Below the pieces are notes generated by a model. The model made no database searches. It had not been told where the DNA came from and worked only from the letters and a program-made list of their open reading frames with translations. From the NCBI GenBank assembly GCA_003220265.1, contig QHRW01000112.1, positions 21,372 to 85,371 of the forward strand: 64,000 nt of DNA, written 5' to 3'. Shown here in pieces: positions 32,907-42,500 of this stretch. How positions within the stretch are numbered: position 1 is the stretch's first letter; every line of letters begins with the position of its first letter. The stretch is from Candidatus Rokuibacteriota bacterium. GTDB lineage: Bacteria > Methylomirabilota > Methylomirabilia > Rokubacteriales > CSP1-6. The translations under genes were made by a program, and so were the position numbers.

Positions 32907-33845
32907 GTGAGCGCGGCGGCGCGCGAGACGTACCGGCGCATCGCCGCCAACCTCGCCACGGTCATGCGCGGCCAGGAGCTGGCCATCCGCCGGCTCCTGG
33001 CCGCCTTCGCCAGCGGCGGCCACGTGCTGCTGGAAGACTATCCGGGCACCGGCAAGACGACGCTGGCCAAGGCGCTGGCGCGCTCGATCGGCGCCGCCTT
33101 CAAGCGCGTGCAGTTCACGCCCGACCTGCTGCCCTCCGACATCCTGGGCGTCTCCGTGTTCGACCCCGCGGCCCAGACGTTCCGCTTCCACGAGGGGCCG
33201 ATCTTCACGCACATCCTGCTGGCCGACGAGATCAACCGGGCCTCGCCCCGCACGCAGTCGGCGCTGCTGGAGGCCATGGCCGAGAGCCAGGTGTCGGTGG
33301 ACGGCGCCAGCACCCGCTTGCCCGAGCTGTTCTTCGTCATCGCGACCCAGAATCCGGTGGAGTTCCGCGGGACCTATCCGCTGCCCGAGGCCCAGATGGA
33401 CCGCTTCGCGCTGCAGTTCGGGCTCGGGTACGTCGAGGCCGCCGACGAGGTGGCCATCCTCGCCGCGCAGGCCGAGCGCCACCCGCTCGACGCGCTCGCC
33501 GCCTGCGTGTCGCTGGACGAGGTGCTGGCGCTGCGCAAGAGCGTGCGGGCCGTGCGGGTGAGCGACGAGGTGAAGCGCTACGCCGTCGATCTCGTGCGGC
33601 GCACGCGCACGGCGCCCGGCGTGCAGCTCGGCGCCAGCCCCCGCGCGTCGCTGGCCCTGATCGGCGCCGCGCAGGCGCTGGCCCTCTTCGACGGCCAGGC
33701 CTTCGTGGCGCCCGAGCACGTGCAGGAGCTGGCGGTGCCGGTCATCGCGCATCGCCTCGCGCTCGATCCCCAGGCGCGCTTCGCCGGCGCCACCACCTCG
33801 GCCACCGTCGAGGAGATCGTCAAGTCCGTGCCCGTTCCGGCCTGA
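32907..33845 (+). CDS. MoxR-family AAA+ ATPase
   Basis: A 312-residue AAA+ protein with Walker A GTGKTTLAKALARS (about 45-58), Walker B LLADEINRASPRTQSALLEAMAE (about 108-130), sensor 1 FVIATQNPVEFRGTYPLPEAQMDRF and a C-terminal lid. MoxR ATPases are chaperone-like factors paired with DUF58 and transglutaminase genes, as here. The GTG start at 32907 is 5 bases after the MlaC-like stop, suggesting a shared operon. Confidence 0.93.
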   Translation: MSAAARETYRRIAANLATVMRGQELAIRRLLAAFASGGHVLLEDYPGTGKTTLAKALARSIGAAFKRVQFTPDLLPSDILGVSVFDPAAQTFRFHEGPIFTHILLADEINRASPRTQSALLEAMAESQVSVDGASTRLPELFFVIATQNPVEFRGTYPLPEAQMDRFALQFGLGYVEAADEVAILAAQAERHPLDALAACVSLDEVLALRKSVRAVRVSDEVKRYAVDLVRRTRTAPGVQLGASPRASLALIGAAQALALFDGQAFVAPEHVQELAVPVIAHRLALDPQARFAGATTSATVEEIVKSVPVPA

Positions 33846-33850
33846 CGCCG

Positions 33851-35257
33851 TTGCGGCGGTTCTGGTATCGCAACTTCCGCGCGGTGTCGGGGCTGCAGTA
33901 CCGGCTCGGGCGGCGACTGACGCCGGCCGGGCAGCTCGTGGCCGCCGGCATGGTGGCGGCGGTCATCGTCGGCATCAACATGCGGCTGACGGTGTCGTAC
34001 CAGGCCCTGACCTTCTTCGCCGCGTTGCTGGCCGTGGCCGCCGCCCTCTCGCTGCGCCCGCCGCCGCGACTGGACCTGCGCCGCCGCCTGCCGCGCTTCG
34101 TGACGGCCGGCGAGCCCGCCAGCTATCTGGTGACCGTTCGCAATCCCGGCACGCGCGTCGCGCGCGACCTGGCGCTGGTGGAAGAGTTTCCCGACCCGCG
34201 CCCCTCGTTCGAGGAGTTCAGCATCACGCCCGAGCCCGACGAGGCGCGCCGCAATCGCTTCGATCGCGCGCTCAAGTACTTTCGCTGGACGTGGCTGATC
34301 ACCCAGCGTCGCCGGGTGACGGTCGCCGAGCAGCCGTTGCCGGCGCTCGCGCCCGGCGGCCAGGCCGAGGTCCGGCTGACGCTGACACCCCTGCGCCGCG
34401 GGCGCGTGACGTTCACGGCCACGTCGGTGGCGCGCCGCGACCCGCTGGGTCTCGTGCGCGCGCTCCGGCGGCAGCGGGCGCTCGACACGCTGCTCGTCCT
34501 TCCCAGGCGCTATCCGCTGCCGGCCATCGCGCTGCCCGGCGCGCGCCGCCATCAACCCGGCGGCGTCTCCCTCGCGTCCTCGGTGGGCGACTCCGAGGAG
34601 TTCGTGGCGCTGCGCGACTACCGGCCGGGTGACCCGCTCAAGCGCATCCACTGGCGCTCGTGGGCGCGCACGGGCCGACCGGTCGTGCGCGAGCACCACG
34701 ACGAGTTCTTCGTCCGCCACGGCCTCGTGCTCGACACGTTCGTGGACGCGCCGACGCCGGCGTTCGAGGAGGCGGTGTCGGTGGCCGCCTCGTTCGCCTG
34801 CACCATCGGCACGCAGGAGTCGCTGCTCGACCTCCTCTTCGTCGGCGCCGAGGCGTACTGCGTGACGGCCGGCCGCGGCGTCGGCCACGTGGATCGCCTG
34901 CTGGAGATCCTGGCCGCCGTGCGGCCGTGCCGCGAGGGCGGCTTCGCCACCCTCACGCGGCTGGTGCTGCAGCGCGAGAGCGTGCTGAGCGGGGCGATCT
35001 GCGTGCTGGTCGCCTGGGACGAGGCCCGCCGCGACCTCGTCGCCCGCGTGCGCGCCCTCGGCGTGCCGACGCTAGCGCTGGTTGTCACGGACCGGGATCC
35101 AGAGGGTGACGAGGGCCGCCCCGAAGGGCGCCACGGCTCCGCCGGGGCGCCCCGAGCCGCCGGGGGGGTATGGGGGGCCATGTCGGGGCCCCCCATTTTG
35201 GATAACGTCCATCACCTGCGCGTTGGCCACATCGCCGAGGGATTGGCGGCGCTCTGA
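33851..35257 (+). CDS. DUF58-family membrane protein containing an in-frame repeat element
   Basis: A 468-residue protein starting at TTG 33851. Two N-terminal membrane helices (about 28-65) precede the DUF58 domain, which shows VALRDYRPGDPLKRIHWRSWARTGRPVVREH (about 255-285). Near the C-terminus (about residues 420-452) the translation is Gly/Pro/Ala/Arg-rich (DEGRPEGRHGSAGAPRAAGG) and corresponds to a family A repeat; after it the host sequence resumes as LDNVHHLRVGHIAEGLAAL. DUF58 proteins partner with MoxR and TgpA. It joins the next gene by TGATG. Confidence 0.85.
   Translation: MRRFWYRNFRAVSGLQYRLGRRLTPAGQLVAAGMVAAVIVGINMRLTVSYQALTFFAALLAVAAALSLRPPPRLDLRRRLPRFVTAGEPASYLVTVRNPGTRVARDLALVEEFPDPRPSFEEFSITPEPDEARRNRFDRALKYFRWTWLITQRRRVTVAEQPLPALAPGGQAEVRLTLTPLRRGRVTFTATSVARRDPLGLVRALRRQRALDTLLVLPRRYPLPAIALPGARRHQPGGVSLASSVGDSEEFVALRDYRPGDPLKRIHWRSWARTGRPVVREHHDEFFVRHGLVLDTFVDAPTPAFEEAVSVAASFACTIGTQESLLDLLFVGAEAYCVTAGRGVGHVDRLLEILAAVRPCREGGFATLTRLVLQRESVLSGAICVLVAWDEARRDLVARVRALGVPTLALVVTDRDPEGDEGRPEGRHGSAGAPRAAGGVWGAMSGPPILDNVHHLRVGHIAEGLAAL
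35107..35204 (+). repeat. Dispersed GC-rich palindromic element, family A, copy 4, inside a gene
   Basis: Starting in the DUF58 coding region with a ggcgccacggctccgccggggcgcc palindrome, followed by G-runs and ggggggccatgtcggggcccccc. It is read in frame for about 30 codons without a stop, and is the most similar copy to 179-252. Confidence 0.7.
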
Positions 35258-37245
35258 TGCCCCCGCTCGTCGTGGGCGCCGTGCTCGTGTTCTGGGGGTG
35301 GCAGACCGGCGTGCCCGTCGTCGGCGTGGCGATGGCGGCGGCGCTGGAAGCGCGCACGCTCATCGCCTCGCGCTGGGAGCTCACGCGCAGCGACTTCAAC
35401 CGCGCCTCCGACCTCAGCGCGGTGCTGCTCGTGCTGATGGGGATCTACCAGGCGATCGCCAACGACTCGTCGCGCGCGGTGACGGGCATCATCCAGTGGC
35501 TGCCGCTCATCGTCTTCCCCTTGATCGCGACCCAGCTCTACAGCGCGGCCGGCCGCGTCGAGGTGGCGGTCTTCTTCTGGTCGCAGCGCACGCGGCCGGG
35601 CCCCACGCCGGCCGTGGACCTGGCGCCGGCGTACTTCGGCCTCTGCCTGCTCGCGGCCAGCACCGCCAACGCGCGGACCACCTTCTACGCCGGCCTGGTG
35701 TGCCTGTCCGCCGTCGCCCTCTGGCGCGTGCGCGGGCGGCGCGGCGTGCTCGCCTGGGGCGCGGCGCTGGTGGTGGCGATCGCGCTGGGCTGGGTCGGCC
35801 ACGTCTGGCTGGCGGCCGGTCAGCGCGAGCTCGAGCGCCGCGCGCAGGCCTTCTTCCTCAACTGGATTCGTCGGGGGGACCTCGATCCCTATCGCAGCAC
35901 GACCGCGCTGGGCGACCTCGGGGAGCTCAAGCTCTACGACACCATCGTGATGCGGATCGAGCCCGGCGCCGACACGCGCATGCCGATGCGGCTTCGCCAG
36001 GCGAGCTACAACGTCTACCACGGCCCGGCGTGGCTTGCCGTCGACGCGCCGTTCCGGCGCGTCCAGCCCGAAGCCGACGGGGCCACGTGGCTGCTGCGGC
36101 GCGACAGCGATCCTGCCGGGCGCGTGACGATCGCCGCGTACCTCGCGCGCGGCCGCGGCCTGCTCGCGCTGCCCGGCGGCGCCACGCGGCTGGACGAGCT
36201 GATGGTCGTCGGCCTCTCGCAGAATCGCCTGCGCGGCGTGCGCGTCGAGGAAGGTCTCGGCCTCGTCACGTACACGGCACACTTCCCGCCCGGCGGCAGC
36301 GACGAGAGCCCGCCGAACGACGCCGACCTTCGGATCCCCGTGCTCGACGCCGGCCTGCTCGATGACGTGGTCCGCGGCCTCGGGCTGCGCGGCCGGGCGC
36401 CGGCGGACATCGTGAGCGCCGTGCACGCGCATTTTCGGGGGCCGTTCAGGTACTCGCGCTACCTCCCCGGCGCGCGTCCCGGCCGCAGCGCGCTGGAGGA
36501 TTTCCTGCTGACGCGCCGAACCGGGCACTGCGAGTACTTCGCCACCGCCACGGTGCTCCTCCTGCGCGCCGCGGGCGTGCCGGCCCGCTACACGGTGGGC
36601 TACGCGGCCCACGAGTGGAGCAGCGTCGAGCGGCGGTGGATCGTGCGCGCGCGCGACGCGCACGCGTGGGCCGTCGCGTGGGTCGATGGCGCGTGGACCG
36701 AGGTCGACACCACGCCGCCCGACTGGATCGACGCGGAGGCCGGCGCGGAGTCGATGTGGCGGTGGCTCGGCGACGTGTGGGAGTGGGCCAAGTTCGGGGT
36801 CGCGCGCTGGCGCTGGAGCGAGCGCGAGGATCGGCTGACCGGGAGCCTCGGCTGGCTGCTGATCCCGCTGAGCGCGATCCTCGTGTGGCGGCTGTGGGCG
36901 CGCCGCCGCATCGGCCGCGCGCGGGCCGCGGCGCCGGCGGCGGTGGGCGTGCCCGGCCGCGGCGACGATTCCGAGTTCTATGCCGTCGAGCGCCGCCTCA
37001 GCGAGCTGGGCTTTGCGCGCCCGCCGGCGGACCCGCTGCCCCGCTGGCTCGACGCCGTGCGCGAGGCGCCGCGGCCGGACGTGGCGACGGCGGCGCTGCC
37101 ATCCCTGCTGGCGCTGCACTATCGCTACCGGTTCGATCCCGACGGGCTGACGGACGCGGAGCGAGGGCGGCTGCGCGCCGAAGCCGAGCGATGGCTCGCG
37201 GCCCACGCGTCAGTGCCAGCTTCGCCGCCCGCGGGAGCGCCTTGA
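35257..37245 (+). CDS. TgpA-type transglutaminase-like membrane protein
   Basis: A 662-residue protein: several N-terminal membrane helices (about 1-190), a transglutaminase-like domain whose catalytic Cys is in RTGHCEYFATATVLLLRAAG (about residue 425), His in DAHAWAVAWVDGAW and Asp in TEVDTTPPDW, followed by a membrane helix (about 527-548) and a DUF4129-like C-terminal region. TgpA is periplasmic and essential in some bacteria. Its start overlaps the DUF58 stop by one base, completing the MoxR-DUF58-TgpA set. The 3' end overlaps the minus-strand GIY-YIG gene. Confidence 0.9.
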   Translation: MPPLVVGAVLVFWGWQTGVPVVGVAMAAALEARTLIASRWELTRSDFNRASDLSAVLLVLMGIYQAIANDSSRAVTGIIQWLPLIVFPLIATQLYSAAGRVEVAVFFWSQRTRPGPTPAVDLAPAYFGLCLLAASTANARTTFYAGLVCLSAVALWRVRGRRGVLAWGAALVVAIALGWVGHVWLAAGQRELERRAQAFFLNWIRRGDLDPYRSTTALGDLGELKLYDTIVMRIEPGADTRMPMRLRQASYNVYHGPAWLAVDAPFRRVQPEADGATWLLRRDSDPAGRVTIAAYLARGRGLLALPGGATRLDELMVVGLSQNRLRGVRVEEGLGLVTYTAHFPPGGSDESPPNDADLRIPVLDAGLLDDVVRGLGLRGRAPADIVSAVHAHFRGPFRYSRYLPGARPGRSALEDFLLTRRTGHCEYFATATVLLLRAAGVPARYTVGYAAHEWSSVERRWIVRARDAHAWAVAWVDGAWTEVDTTPPDWIDAEAGAESMWRWLGDVWEWAKFGVARWRWSEREDRLTGSLGWLLIPLSAILVWRLWARRRIGRARAAAPAAVGVPGRGDDSEFYAVERRLSELGFARPPADPLPRWLDAVREAPRPDVATAALPSLLALHYRYRFDPDGLTDAERGRLRAEAERWLAAHASVPASPPAGAP

Positions 37246-37456
37246 TCGCGGCCTCGCGCCGGCTCGCCTGCGCGCGGTCGCGGCACGCCTCGATCCAGGC
37301 CAGCCGCACGGGGCGACGGGCGCGGGTATACTTCGACGCCGAGCCGGCGTTGTGCGCGTCCAGCCGTCGCGCGAGCGACGTGGTGATGCCCGCGTAGAGG
37401 GAGCCGTCGGCGCAGGCCAGGAGGTAGCAGAACCATCGCGCCGAGTCGATCCGCAT
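36998..37456 (-). CDS. GIY-YIG nuclease-superfamily protein (UPF0213-like)
   Basis: The N-terminal 85 residues match the GIY-YIG domain of the UPF0213/YhbQ group: WFCYLLACADGSLYAGITT (about 9-27), then SKYTRARRPVRLAWIEA and a Glu/Lys-containing KALPRAAKLAL. The remaining 65 residues are Ala/Pro/Arg-rich and lie over the tgpA-like coding region for 248 bases, so the gene may be longer than the working protein, or the true stop may be lost. Function may be DNA repair or restriction-like, but is not established in the family. Confidence 0.72.
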   Translation of the reverse strand: MRIDSARWFCYLLACADGSLYAGITTSLARRLDAHNAGSASKYTRARRPVRLAWIEACRDRAQASRREAAIKALPRAAKLALTRGPRAIARLRRAAALAPRPSARRDRTGSDSAAPAGMAAPPSPRPAAAPRARRRASGAAGPPAGAQSPAR

Positions 37457-37569
37457 CCGTCGCCGATGCTAGCACCCTCGCCGCCGCCGACCTCGAAGCG
37501 CGGCGCGCGAGCCGCTTCCGCCACCGGCCCGGCCTCCGGGTCCGCAGCGCGCGCGCGGCCCTGGATTTC

Positions 37570-38316
37570 GTGGAGTCCGTCGGCGTGTGCTCCACGTTCT
37601 ATTGCTTCCCCGAGGGCGTGGCCTGCCTGTGGGAGGCCGTGGTCGGCCGCGCGCGGCCGCGCTGGCCGAGGCGCTCCCACCACGACGACGGCGTGGGACT
37701 GACGTGGCGTCTCAAGGACGACCTGCCGGCGGCGCGCCGCGTGTACTACGGCAAGCTGCTGCGCGGACGGCCCGTGCTGGTCGCGCTCGATCTGTTCCCC
37801 GCCTTCTACGCGCTCGCGCGCGGCCGCCAGCGCGCGCGGGACTACACGACCGAATACGAGGCCGGCCGCCTGTCGCTCACCGCCAAGCGGCTGATGGACT
37901 CGCTCGTGCGCGAGCATCCGCAGTACACGCGCGAGCTCCGCGCCAACACGTTCCTGCTCGACCCCGGCCGCACGCGCGAGTTCGAGCGGGCGATGGCCGA
38001 GCTGCAGCAAGGCCTCTGGGTGGTGAAGACGGAAGAGCGCTACGAGCCGACGTTCTCCTATCGCTGGGATCTCGTCGAGGCGTGGCTCCCCGAGCACGTC
38101 GCCGAGGGGCGGCGACTCACGCGCGCGGCCGCGCTGGACCGGCTGCTCGAGCGCTACGTGGCCGGGGCCACGTACGCGAGCCCGCGGCGCCTCGCGCGCC
38201 TGCTGGGCGTGCCGGACGCGGAGATCGCCGCCGCGGTGGCGCGCCTGACGCGGGCCCGCAAGCTGTTGCACACGACCGTTCCGGGCTGGCCCGGCACCTG
38301 GCTCGTGTCGCGCTGA
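37570..38316 (+). CDS. AlkZ-related winged-helix protein, start unresolved
   Basis: A protein of at least 248 residues of the HTH_42/AlkZ-like type: VGVCSTFYCFPEGVACLWEAVVG, HDDGVGLTWRLKDDLPAARRVYYGKLLRG (about 38-68), a YEAGRLSLTAKRLMDSLV winged-helix segment and YRWDLVEAWLPEHV. AlkZ (YcaQ) excises interstrand crosslinks. The reading frame extends upstream to about 37387 with plausible homologous sequence (RRASRFRHRPGLRVRSARAAL) but without ATG, GTG or TTG before GTG 37570, so a rare start codon may be used or the N-terminus is truncated. Confidence 0.7.
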   Translation: MESVGVCSTFYCFPEGVACLWEAVVGRARPRWPRRSHHDDGVGLTWRLKDDLPAARRVYYGKLLRGRPVLVALDLFPAFYALARGRQRARDYTTEYEAGRLSLTAKRLMDSLVREHPQYTRELRANTFLLDPGRTREFERAMAELQQGLWVVKTEERYEPTFSYRWDLVEAWLPEHVAEGRRLTRAAALDRLLERYVAGATYASPRRLARLLGVPDAEIAAAVARLTRARKLLHTTVPGWPGTWLVSR

Positions 38317-38364
38317 GGTACAGGTCCGGGTCTGCAGGGCACGGCCGTTGCACCACATCGCGGC

Positions 38365-39510
38365 ATGTGGACCGCCGTCCGGCTGGTCGTGGTCGCGGCG
38401 TGGATGGCGGGGATCCTGGCCGGCTGCTCCGAGAAGACGCCGCCGGCGCCCACCGCGGTGCCGGTGGTCGTCGCGACGGCGGTCACGAAGCCGATGCCGG
38501 TGCGCGTGCAAGCGGTGGGCAACATCCTCGCCGCCGAGTCGGTCACCGTTCGCTCGCAGGTGACCGGCCAGCTCTCGGCGGTGCATTTCACCGAGGGGCA
38601 GGACGTCAAGCGCGGCCAGCTCCTGTTCACCATCGATCCGCGCCCGTTCGAGACGCAGCTCCAGCAGGCGCAGGCCGAGCTGACGCGCGTGCTGGCCGCG
38701 GCGGAGTTCGCGCGGCGTGAGGCCGCGCGCTACCAGGAGCTCTTCAACCGCGGGCTCGTCGCCCGCTCGCAGTACGAGCAGGTGGCGAGCAACGCCGCGT
38801 CCGCCGAGGCCATGGCCCGCGCGGCGCGGGCCGCCGTGGACAACACGCGCCTGCAGCTCTCCTACACGGCGGTGCGGGCGCCGCTCGACGGCCGCAGCGG
38901 CCGCGTGCTCGTCGATCGCGGCAACCTCGTGCAGGCCAACGCCACGGACCTCCTGGTCATCAACCAGCTGCGCCCGATCGAGGCCAGCTTCGCCGTGCCC
39001 TCCGACTACCTCAACGAGATCCGCCGCCGGGCGGAACAGAATGAGCTGGAGGTCACCGCCACGCCGGCCGGCGATTCCACTCCGGCCGCCGGCCGCCTGA
39101 CCTTCGTCGACAACCGCGTCGATCCCCAGACGGGCACCATCCAGCTCAAGGCCACGTTCGCGAACGAGGACGCGCGGCTGTGGCCCGGGCAGTTCGTCAC
39201 CGTCGTCGTCACGCTCGGCATCGAGCCGAACGCGCTCGTGGTGCCGTCGGCGGCGGTCCAGGCAGGCCAGCAGGGCACCTACGTGTTCGTCGTCAAGCCG
39301 GACGGCACCGCGGACTTGCGGCCGGTGGCCGTGGCGCGGCAGGTCGCCGACGAGACGGTGCTGGCCAAGGGACTGAATCCGGGCGAGACCGTCGTGACCG
39401 ACGGGCAGCTGCGCCTGGCGCCCGGCTTGCGCGTGGAGGTCCAGAGCCAGCCGCAGCCGTCGGCATCGCCGGCCATGCCGTCGCCTGCGACGCCGGCCGG
39501 AAAGCCGTGA
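38365..39510 (+). CDS. RND efflux periplasmic adaptor (MdtA/AcrA-like) lipoprotein
   Basis: A 381-residue membrane-fusion protein. A lipoprotein signal peptide ends in ILAGC (Cys20). Then lipoyl/hairpin/beta-barrel domains: GNILAAESVTVRSQVTGQL (about 50-68), TEGQDVKRGQLLFTIDPRPF (about 75-95), helical hairpin, VRAPLDGRSGRVLVDRGNLVQ (half lipoyl) and WPGQFVTVVVTLG. It connects an inner-membrane RND pump to an outer-membrane channel. It overlaps the pump gene by GTGA. No TolC homologue is visible in the window. Confidence 0.93.
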   Translation: MWTAVRLVVVAAWMAGILAGCSEKTPPAPTAVPVVVATAVTKPMPVRVQAVGNILAAESVTVRSQVTGQLSAVHFTEGQDVKRGQLLFTIDPRPFETQLQQAQAELTRVLAAAEFARREAARYQELFNRGLVARSQYEQVASNAASAEAMARAARAAVDNTRLQLSYTAVRAPLDGRSGRVLVDRGNLVQANATDLLVINQLRPIEASFAVPSDYLNEIRRRAEQNELEVTATPAGDSTPAAGRLTFVDNRVDPQTGTIQLKATFANEDARLWPGQFVTVVVTLGIEPNALVVPSAAVQAGQQGTYVFVVKPDGTADLRPVAVARQVADETVLAKGLNPGETVVTDGQLRLAPGLRVEVQSQPQPSASPAMPSPATPAGKP

Positions 39511-42500
39511 GCTTCACCGCGCTGTTCATCCGGCGCGCGGTCATGACCACGCTGATCATGGCCGGCGTCCTGTTCTTCGGCCTGCTGGGCTACCGCGAGC
39601 TCCCGGTGAGCGACCTGCCCACCGTCGATTTCCCGGCCATCACCGTGACCGCGGCGCTGCCCGGGGCCAGCCCGGCGACGATGGCCGCCTCGGTGGCGAC
39701 GCCCCTCGAGCGGGCGTTCTCGTCGGTCGCCGGCATCGACACGATGACGTCGACCAGCACCGAGGGTCGCACGCAGATCTCCATCCTGTTCGCGCTCGAC
39801 CGGGACATCGACGCCGCCGCCTCCGACGTGCAGGCGGCGATCGCCCAGGCCCAGCGCGACCTGCCTCCCGAGATGCCGACGCCGCCCTCGTTCCGCAAGG
39901 TGAACCCGGCCGACCAGCCGGTGATCTACATCGCGCTCAGCTCGGTGACGCTCCCGCTGTCGAAGGTGAACGAGTACGGCGACACGTTGATGGCCCAGCG
40001 CCTCTCGACGGTGTCGGGCGTCGCCGAGGTCCAGATCTACGGCGCCCAGAAGTACGCCGTCCGGATCCAGCTCGACCCGCGCCGCCTCGCCGCGCTCGGC
40101 CTGGGCGTCGACGACGTGGAGACGGCTGTCCGCGACGCCAATCCGAACCTGCCCACCGGCACGCTCGAGGGCCGGCGTCAGGCGTTCACGATCGAGGCGA
40201 CCGGCCAGCTCCACGAGGCAGCCGCCTTCCGCCAGGTGGTGGTGGCCTATCGCAACGGCTCGCCCGTGCGCCTGTCGGATCTCGGCCGCGTCGTGGACGG
40301 CGTCCAGGACGACCGCGTGGCGAGCTGGTACAACGGCACGCGCGCGGTGGTGCTGGCGATCAAGCGGCAGCCGGGCACCAACACCGTCCAGGTGGTGGAC
40401 GGCATCAAGCGCGTGCTGCCGCAGCTCCGCTCGCAGATCCCCACCGCCGTCGCCGTGGACGTGCTCTACGACCGTTCGGAGGCCATCCGCGAGTCGGTCC
40501 GCGACGTGCAGCTCACGCTGGTGCTGGCCATCGCCCTCGTGGTGCTGGTGATCTTCGTCTTCCTGCGCAACCTCTCGGCCACGATCATGCCGGCGGTGGC
40601 GGTGCCGCTGTCGATCGTCGGCACCTTCGGCGTCATGCGGACGCTCGGCTACAGCCTCGACAACCTCTCGCTGATGGCGTTGACGCTGTCGGTCGGCTTC
40701 GTCGTGGACGATGCCATCGTCGTGCTCGAGAACATCGTGCGCCACGAGGAGCAGGGCATGAGCCGGATGGAGGCGGCCCTGGCCGGCTCCCGGCAGATCG
40801 CCTTCACCGTGGTGTCGATCACGCTGTCGCTGGTGGCGGTCTTCATCCCCGTGCTGTTCATGGGCGGGATCCTCGGCCGCCTGCTGCGCGAGTTCGCGGT
40901 GACGATCGCGGTGGCGATCCTGATCTCGGGCGCGGTCTCGCTGACGCTGACGCCCATGCTGGCGAGCCGCTTCCTGAAGGCCGGCGCCGAGCGCCGCGGG
41001 CGGATCTTCCAGGCGAGCGAGCGCGCGTTCGAGGCGATGCTCGGCGCCTACCGGCGCACGCTCGACTGGAGCCTGCGGCGGCGCGGCCTCGTGCTGATCG
41101 TGTTCGCGTTGAGCCTGGCCGCCACCGCCGGCCTGCTCGTGCTGATCCCCAAGGGCTTCATCCCCAGCGAGGACACCGGCCGCATCGTCGCCTTCACCGA
41201 GGGGCCGCAAGACACCTCGTTCGAGGCGATGGTGGAGCGCCAGCAGCAGGCGGCGGCGGTCGTCGCGGCCAACCCGGCCGTGGAGGCCGTCATGTCCACC
41301 GCCGGTGCCGGCGGTCCGGGCGGCAGCCGCAACAGCGGATTGCTGTTCGTGCGGCTCAAGCCACGCGGGGAACGGAAACGCGCCGACCAGGTGGTGGCCG
41401 AGCTCCGGCCCGCGCTGGCGCGCGTGCCCGGCATCCGCGTCTATCCGCAGGTGCCGGCCTCGATCTCGATCGGCGGCTCGCTGTCGAGCGGCCTCTACCA
41501 GTACACGCTGCGCAGCGCCGACCCGGCCACGCTCTACGCCTGGGCGCCCCGGGTGGAGGAGCGGCTGCGCCGGGTCCCGGGACTGACCGACGTGAAGACC
41601 AGCCTGCAGGTGGCCAGCCCGCAGATCAGCGTGCAGATCGATCGCGAGCGCGCGGCCGCCGAGGGCGTCACCGCGCGGCAGATCGAGACGGCTCTCTACA
41701 GCGCGTACGGCTCGCGGCAGGTCTCCACCATCTACACGCCGACCAACACGTACTGGGTGATCATGGAGATCCTGCCGGAGCTGGAGCCCGATGCGTCCGT
41801 CCTGCCGCTCGTGCACGTCACCGCCGGGCCCGGCAAGCTCGTCCCGCTCGGGGCCGTCGCGCGGCTCGAGCGCGGGGTGGGTCCGCTCTCGGTGGACCAC
41901 GTGGGGCAGCTTCCCGCGGTGACGTTCTCGTTCAACCTGGCCTCCGGAGTGGCGCTGAGCGACGCCGTCCAGCGCATCCATGCGGCCGAGCGCGAGGTGG
42001 GGCTGCCGGCCAGCATCGTGACGAGCTTCCTCGGCGCCGCCCAGCAGTTCCAGCAGTCGGTGCAGGGGATGGCGATCCTGCTGCTGGTGGCGGTGGCCGT
42101 GATCTATCTCGTGCTCGGCATTCTCTACGAAAGCTTCGTGCACCCCCTGACGATCCTCTCGGGTCTGCCGGCGGCCGCCGTCGGCGCCCTGCTCACGCTG
42201 CTGGTCTTCGGCCGCGAGCTCGACATCTATGGCGTGGTGGGCATGATCTTGTTGATCGGGATCGTCAAGAAGAACGCGATCATGCAGATCGACTTCGCGC
42301 TGGAGGCGCAGCGCGAGGGCCGCGATCCCGCCGCGGCGATCCGCGAGGGCGCGCTGGTGCGGTTCCGGCCGATCATGATGACGACGCTGGCCGCCATCGC
42401 CGGGGCGGTACCGATCGCGCTCGGCCTCGGCGCCGGCGGGCGTGCGCGCCAGCCCCTGGGCCTGGCGGTGGTGGGCGGCCTGCTGCTCTCGCAGCTCGTC

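Noticed and set aside
39279..42143. A 954-residue antisense frame across the RND pump
   Set aside because: It is His/Arg/Gln-rich shadow of the GC-rich pump gene, with no domain pattern; the plus-strand RND protein is certain.
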